Source of the DNA: Lachnospiraceae bacterium
GTDB taxonomy: Bacteria; Bacillota_A; Clostridia; Lachnospirales; Lachnospiraceae
DNA length: 10,183 nt
Direction: 5' to 3'
Assembly: GCA_017620345.1 (NCBI GenBank)
Contig: JAFZQP010000181.1
Span: 1 to 10,183 of the forward strand
Shown here: in pieces, positions 6,388 through 10,183 of the stretch
Layout: the number at the start of each line of letters is the position of its first letter
How positions within the stretch are numbered: position 1 is the stretch's first letter
Notes under the pieces: model-generated
Told to the model about the DNA's origin: nothing
Databases searched by the model: none
Seen by the model: only the letters and a program-made list of their open reading frames with translations
Made by a program: the position numbers and the translations under genes

Positions 6388-8034
6388 ATGAACGACTGGT
6401 ATAAGAAAATGGTATTTTACCAGATCTGGATAAGAAGCTTTTATGACGGAAACGGCGACGGCATAGGCGATCTGTACGGAGTATATGAAAAACTTGAGTA
6501 CATAAAGAGCCTCGGAGTCGACGGGATATGGTTTTCTCCGATATATCCGTCACCGAACGCAGACTACGGATATGACATTTCCGATTACAAGGATATCCAT
6601 AAGGAATACGGAGATCTTGAGCAGTTCAAAAAGGTGCTGGCGCGCGCGCATGAGCTCGGGCTCAAGGTGATAATGGACCTTGTCATCAATCATACCTCGG
6701 ATGAACACGAATGGTTCAAAAAGAGCAGACAGAGCAGGAACAATCCCTACAGTGATTATTATATATGGCGCGATGCAAAGCACGGAAAGCTTCCGAACAA
6801 CTGGGACAGCCTGTTTGAGGGAAAAGCCTGGGAATACGTGCCGGAGCGCGATCAGTATTATCTTCATCTTTTCTCGAAAAAGCAGCCCGATCTTAACATG
6901 GATAATCCGAAGGTGCGTGAAGAGGTCAAGTCGATCATGCGGTTCTGGCTGGAGATGGGCGTTGACGGATTCCGCGAGGACGTGATCATATTCATTTCGA
7001 AAGACCAAAGACTTCCGAACGGCCTTCCTTTCCTGCCCGTTATAAACGGTATGAGGTATTACAAGGACGGTCCGCACATCCATGAGTATCTTGCGGAGTT
7101 TCGCAAGGTCGCGGAAGGTTATGACTGTTTCCTTCTGGGCGAGGGACCGATGACAACGACAACGTCGGCGCTTTCGTATCTGTCGGGTTCATCCGCAACG
7201 CTTGATCTTATGTTCCATTTTGATCACATGATGGCAGACTGTTTCATGACCGAATACATACACAGGCCGTTCAAACTGAAGAAGCTTAAGAAGGCATTTT
7301 CCAAGTGGCAGTACAAGCTCGAGGGAAAGGCGTGGAATACACTGTATCTGGAAAATCATGACCATCCGCGCGTAATAAGCAGATATGGAGATGATAAGAG
7401 ATTTCACAGGGAGAGCGGCACGATGCTAGCGGCATGTTATCTGTTCCAGCAGGGAACCCCGTTCATCTATCAGGGGCAGGAGATAGGCATGACCAACATA
7501 AGACTTGAGTCGATCGACCAGTATGTTGATGTATCGTCCCGGACGAATTTTCACAGGTTCCATACAAAGGATCCACTCGAGAAGAGGATGGAGAGGATAT
7601 ACGCTTCAAGCCGTGACAGCGCGCGGACGCCGATGCAGTGGGACAGATCGGAAAACGCGGGATTTACGACCGGAAAGCCGTGGTTTTACGTTAATCCGAA
7701 TTACAGAAAGATCAACGTTAAGACAGAGGATTCGGACAGATACAGCATACTGAATTTTTACAGAAAATGTCTTGCCTACAGGAAGAAGAGCGACGTGATA
7801 CTCTATGGCACGTATAAAGAATACTTCAGGGGTGATAACTACATCTATATGTACGAAAGGTGTTATGAGGGCAGGAAGGTACTGGTAGTCTGCTCGTTCG
7901 CGGATCATGATATAGCCTGGAGGCTTCCGCGGGAGTTCGCGGGTAAAAAAGGAAGACCTGTCATATGCAATTATCCCGTGCATATTGTCGGGGTGCTGCA
8001 GCCGTATGAGGCAAGGGTGTATGAGATCGTGTGA
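6388..8034 (+). CDS. GH13 alpha-glucosidase (oligo-1,6-glucosidase-like)
   Basis: Cytoplasmic glycoside hydrolase that probably releases glucose from isomalto-oligosaccharides or limit dextrins. The 548-residue protein has the (beta/alpha)8 barrel: calcium-type loop DGNGDGIGD (20-28), ADYGYD (58-63), region I DLVINH (97-102), the QPDLN segment (166-170), region II GVDGFRED with nucleophile Asp198, acid/base Glu252 in LLGEGP, and region IV ENHDHPRVISRYGDD (322-336) with Asp325. RTPMQWD (413-419) and a C-terminal beta domain complete the family pattern. Val199 after the nucleophile is the residue linked to alpha-1,6 preference in characterised GH13 glucosidases, where Thr or Ala marks alpha-1,4 enzymes. 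There is no signal peptide. GAGGTG (6377-6382) overlaps the upstream stop and precedes the ATG by five bases. The five-gene cluster ends here. Other GH13 subfamily specificities remain possible. Confidence 0.93.
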   Translation: MNDWYKKMVFYQIWIRSFYDGNGDGIGDLYGVYEKLEYIKSLGVDGIWFSPIYPSPNADYGYDISDYKDIHKEYGDLEQFKKVLARAHELGLKVIMDLVINHTSDEHEWFKKSRQSRNNPYSDYYIWRDAKHGKLPNNWDSLFEGKAWEYVPERDQYYLHLFSKKQPDLNMDNPKVREEVKSIMRFWLEMGVDGFREDVIIFISKDQRLPNGLPFLPVINGMRYYKDGPHIHEYLAEFRKVAEGYDCFLLGEGPMTTTTSALSYLSGSSATLDLMFHFDHMMADCFMTEYIHRPFKLKKLKKAFSKWQYKLEGKAWNTLYLENHDHPRVISRYGDDKRFHRESGTMLAACYLFQQGTPFIYQGQEIGMTNIRLESIDQYVDVSSRTNFHRFHTKDPLEKRMERIYASSRDSARTPMQWDRSENAGFTTGKPWFYVNPNYRKINVKTEDSDRYSILNFYRKCLAYRKKSDVILYGTYKEYFRGDNYIYMYERCYEGRKVLVVCSFADHDIAWRLPREFAGKKGRPVICNYPVHIVGVLQPYEARVYEIV

Positions 8035-8048
8035 ACGCTGCGGCGCTT

Positions 8049-8077
8049 TTGCGAATAAGGCCGTGCTGTGATAAAAT
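8049..8077 (+). promoter_or_regulatory. Extended -10 promoter for the dipeptidase gene
   Basis: TTGCGA (8049-8054), a 17-base spacer, and TAAAAT (8072-8077) preceded by TG at 8069-8070, giving an extended -10. It lies in the 79-base gap after the glucosidase, and the leader to the dipeptidase ATG would be about 30 bases with AGGAGG (8102-8107) six bases ahead of the start. I found no intrinsic terminator in the gap, so read-through from the cluster remains possible. Confidence 0.55.
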
Positions 8078-8113
8078 ATTTTCATCTGTACGCTTACAAA
8101 CAGGAGGTATTGT

Positions 8114-9691
8114 ATGAGATTGGGAAGGTTAATTAAGATCGCTGTTGTGCTTGCTATCGTTCCGGTAATATGTCTTCTTACCGTGGCCGATGCACTTGCA
8201 TGTACCGGAGTGTATGTTGGAAAGGGAGCGAGCGCAGACGGTACTACCATCATCGCCAGAAGTAATGACGTTCATCCTACGATCATTCCGACGATAGTAA
8301 AAGTCTATGACAGAGTTGAAAACAAGCCCGGAAGGCTGTTTGAATGCACGAACGGATTTTCCTGGCCACTGCCCGATACCACATATCGTTATGTATGTAT
8401 CCCGATGACGACTTTTGCGCAGCAGTATTTGGGTGCTACGAATGAAGATGCAGCGGGCGCAGCAAATGAGTGCGGTCTTGCGATCTCTGCTACCGTTACC
8501 GGATATATTTGTGATGAAGCTGCAAAGGCAGATCCTGCGGTCGAGACCGGTATATGCGAATTCGACATGGCAGGGCTTGTTGCAAGTTCGTGCGCCACGG
8601 CAAGAGAGGCCATAGAGCTTCTTGCCAAGACGATAGATGAGTGCGGAACGTTTGAGCAGAATATAATCATGGCCACGGATGCAAACGAAGCGTGGTATAT
8701 GGAAGTTTATACGGGGCATCAGTATGCAGCCGTCAAGATGCCCGAGGATTGTGTTGCCGTATTCGGAAATGAGTTCATGCTCGGTGATATCGAGGAAGGT
8801 TATGAAGAAACGATCACATCACCGGAACTGTATTCGCTTCCGCAGAAAAAGGGATTTGCACAGTACAATGAAGAAGGACATATGGATCTGTTTGATACGT
8901 ATGCCGGACGCGGCAGGCTTGCGGATTATGCAAATTCAAGAACATGGATAGGTCATAAACTGCTTGCTCCTTCAAGCGTCGGTGAATATAAGACGACAGA
9001 CCGTTATCCGCTGTTCTACAAGCCGGATTCGCCCGTATATGTTCAGGATGTCATGAAGATATTCAGGAACCGTTATGAAGGGACCGAGCTTGATCCCAGG
9101 GTAAATCCGTCGGATAAGATCAGGGTCATCGCTACGGAAACGCAGGCTCACGTTCATATACTGCAGCGCTATCCCGACATGCCGGATGACCTTGCGGTCG
9201 TTAACTGGTGCGCGCTCTCGGGTGCGGAGAACACACCTTTTGTCCCGCTCTTCAGCAAAATGACACAGGTGTCGGCTCCTTACGCACTCGATCTTGAGGA
9301 TGATAAATTCAACCCCGACAGTGCATTTATGGTATTCAAGGCGCTCAAAACATTGTGTTCAGCCAATCCCGATCTGTATACGCCTGCGATCACAAAGTAC
9401 TGGGATAAGGCGGAAGGCCGCATGATAGAGGATATTCCTGCCGTTCTGCAGGATGCAAAGGATAGTAAGGATGCGGCAAAGATACTGACCGATTACAGCA
9501 TGAAATGCCAGAACGCTGCATTTGAGGACGCTTCCGCACTTTACGGTGATGTACTCCGCAACATCATGTATAACACCGATACGCTGCAGTATGTTCTTGA
9601 TTATAACGCTCTGCAGTATGTGCCGAAGGAAATTACGCCTTTAAAACTTTCGGTCAATCCGGGTACGATAAGGACCAGATACGGATACTGA
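8114..9691 (+). CDS. Exported C69-family dipeptidase
   Basis: Peptidase of family C69 (PepD/dipeptidase A type), an N-terminal nucleophile hydrolase that cleaves dipeptides or trims small peptides. The 525-residue precursor has a signal peptide: charged start MRLGRLIK, hydrophobic core (9-25), and ALA (27-29) before Cys30. Cutting after Ala29 would expose Cys30, the expected catalytic nucleophile, in CTGVYVGKGASADGTTIIARSND. The arrangement matches known C69 enzymes, in which the Cys must be N-terminal. It is not a lipoprotein: the residue three before Cys is Ala, not Leu, and the spacing suits signal peptidase I. Other family-like stretches are SRTWIGHKLLAPS and RVIATETQAHVHILQRYP. It has strong SD AGGAGG and its own candidate promoter. 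The product is probably extracellular or wall-facing, for peptide nutrition or cell-wall peptide turnover (inference). The next gene starts 22 bases later. Confidence 0.92.
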   Translation: MRLGRLIKIAVVLAIVPVICLLTVADALACTGVYVGKGASADGTTIIARSNDVHPTIIPTIVKVYDRVENKPGRLFECTNGFSWPLPDTTYRYVCIPMTTFAQQYLGATNEDAAGAANECGLAISATVTGYICDEAAKADPAVETGICEFDMAGLVASSCATAREAIELLAKTIDECGTFEQNIIMATDANEAWYMEVYTGHQYAAVKMPEDCVAVFGNEFMLGDIEEGYEETITSPELYSLPQKKGFAQYNEEGHMDLFDTYAGRGRLADYANSRTWIGHKLLAPSSVGEYKTTDRYPLFYKPDSPVYVQDVMKIFRNRYEGTELDPRVNPSDKIRVIATETQAHVHILQRYPDMPDDLAVVNWCALSGAENTPFVPLFSKMTQVSAPYALDLEDDKFNPDSAFMVFKALKTLCSANPDLYTPAITKYWDKAEGRMIEDIPAVLQDAKDSKDAAKILTDYSMKCQNAAFEDASALYGDVLRNIMYNTDTLQYVLDYNALQYVPKEITPLKLSVNPGTIRTRYGY

Positions 9692-9713
9692 GTGTTGATA
9701 GGGGAGTGATCAA

Positions 9714-10183
9714 ATGGGGACAATACTTGCAGCGGTCATAATCTGCATAGTTCTGATATTTGCGCTGTATCTTTTCATAAACGTAATGCTTCCGCTGAGA
9801 AAGATAAAGGATATAGTCGCAAAGATCAGCGAGGGAAAATTTGATACGATCCCTGCGATCGACGACTCACACTCATTCGGAGTGTTTTCATCCGCATTTA
9901 ACGCGATGTATGAAGAACTGAAAAAATCGCGGGAGAGGGAGATCGCACTTAAGGATAAGGAGACGGAAGTATATGCAACGCTTGGGCGGGAGCTTACCGA
10001 TCCGCTTACGAGTATAAAGCTTACCTCAGAACTGCTGCGGACAAGGCTCATCGCCAAAAAGGAGAGCGAACCCGACGAATATGCGCTGGAGAAGCTCGAC
10101 CTTATATATAACAGAGCGGATCAGACGGGCATACTGCTGAAGAACCTTCTGTCAAACGCACTTGATGATATGGGAGAATTCGA
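9714..10183 (+). CDS. Sensor-kinase-like protein with Arg in the phosphoacceptor position, partial
   Basis: Partial; the right edge cuts it after 156 codons (reading ends at Glu-Phe, then two bases of a codon). It has one N-terminal membrane segment (about 3-23), a HAMP-like linker (about 24-75) with PLRKIKDIV and an AFNAMYEEL segment, and a dimerisation-type helix pair. The H-box would normally read S-H-E/D-L-K-T-P; here it reads G-R-E-L-T-D-P-L-T-S-I with Arg92 (codon 9987-9989) in place of His, and the downstream Thr-Asp replaces Lys-Thr. A second helix, IYNRADQTGILLKNLLSNALDDMGEF, follows. No ATPase domain lies inside the window, so kinase activity cannot be judged. GGGGAG (9701-9706) precedes the ATG by seven bases. 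Co-transcription with the dipeptidase is likely. Confidence 0.78.
   Translation, partial: MGTILAAVIICIVLIFALYLFINVMLPLRKIKDIVAKISEGKFDTIPAIDDSHSFGVFSSAFNAMYEELKKSREREIALKDKETEVYATLGRELTDPLTSIKLTSELLRTRLIAKKESEPDEYALEKLDLIYNRADQTGILLKNLLSNALDDMGEF

Noticed and set aside
8035..8068. Possible intrinsic terminator after the GH13 gene
   Set aside because: The GC-rich bases before CTTTT only form a three-pair stem, too short for a terminator.
8129..8719. Minus-strand open frame opposite the dipeptidase
   Set aside because: Composition is rich in Arg, Cys and His without domain signals, and the dipeptidase reading is well supported.

Overview
The window looks like a chromosome segment of a Clostridia bacterium, probably a Lachnospiraceae relative. 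The Gram-positive ribosome binding sites, the style of the signalling proteins, a Gram-positive-type LexA box and the roughly mid-40s percent GC all point that way. The taxon is inferred from protein style only; no marker gene is present.

Layout. (1) Bases 1-140 are the 3' end of a group II intron on the + strand. Domain V, domain VI with its bulged branch-point A, and the 3' splice boundary can all be drawn. The intron abuts, and apparently replaces, the last codons of hflC, which runs in the opposite direction. (2) On the minus strand, bases 132-2385 hold a small conserved-type hypothetical gene, then hflK and hflC with a 4-base overlap, encoding SPFH-domain membrane proteins. The small gene sits behind a good sigma-70-type promoter whose spacer is occupied by a LexA (SOS) operator. 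(3) On the plus strand, bases 2515-8034 form a compact five-gene cluster: a small alarmone synthetase, an OmpR-family response regulator, its sensor histidine kinase, a GT4 glycosyltransferase and a GH13 oligo-1,6-glucosidase-like enzyme. Gaps are 1-22 bases, so they are probably one transcript. (4) After a 79-base gap holding a plausible extended -10 promoter, bases 8114-10183 hold an exported C69 dipeptidase. It is followed at 22 bases by the start of a sensor-kinase-like protein that runs off the right edge.

How it may work together. The plus-strand cluster joins (p)ppGpp synthesis, a two-component system and cytoplasmic carbohydrate enzymes, which suggests (inference) a link between a surface or nutrient signal, growth control and glucan or glycolipid metabolism. 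HflK/HflC in other bacteria modulate the FtsH protease, so with the LexA-controlled neighbour the minus-strand cluster leans toward membrane-protein and damage quality control.

Points most worth a second look: the LexA box and the odd translation start of the small gene; the intron junction in hflC; the His-to-Arg replacement in the phosphoacceptor box of the right-edge kinase; and a 15-base tandem duplication that creates a histidine cluster in the extracellular sensor of the complete kinase. I found no CRISPR array, tRNA, rRNA, or convincing intrinsic terminator.
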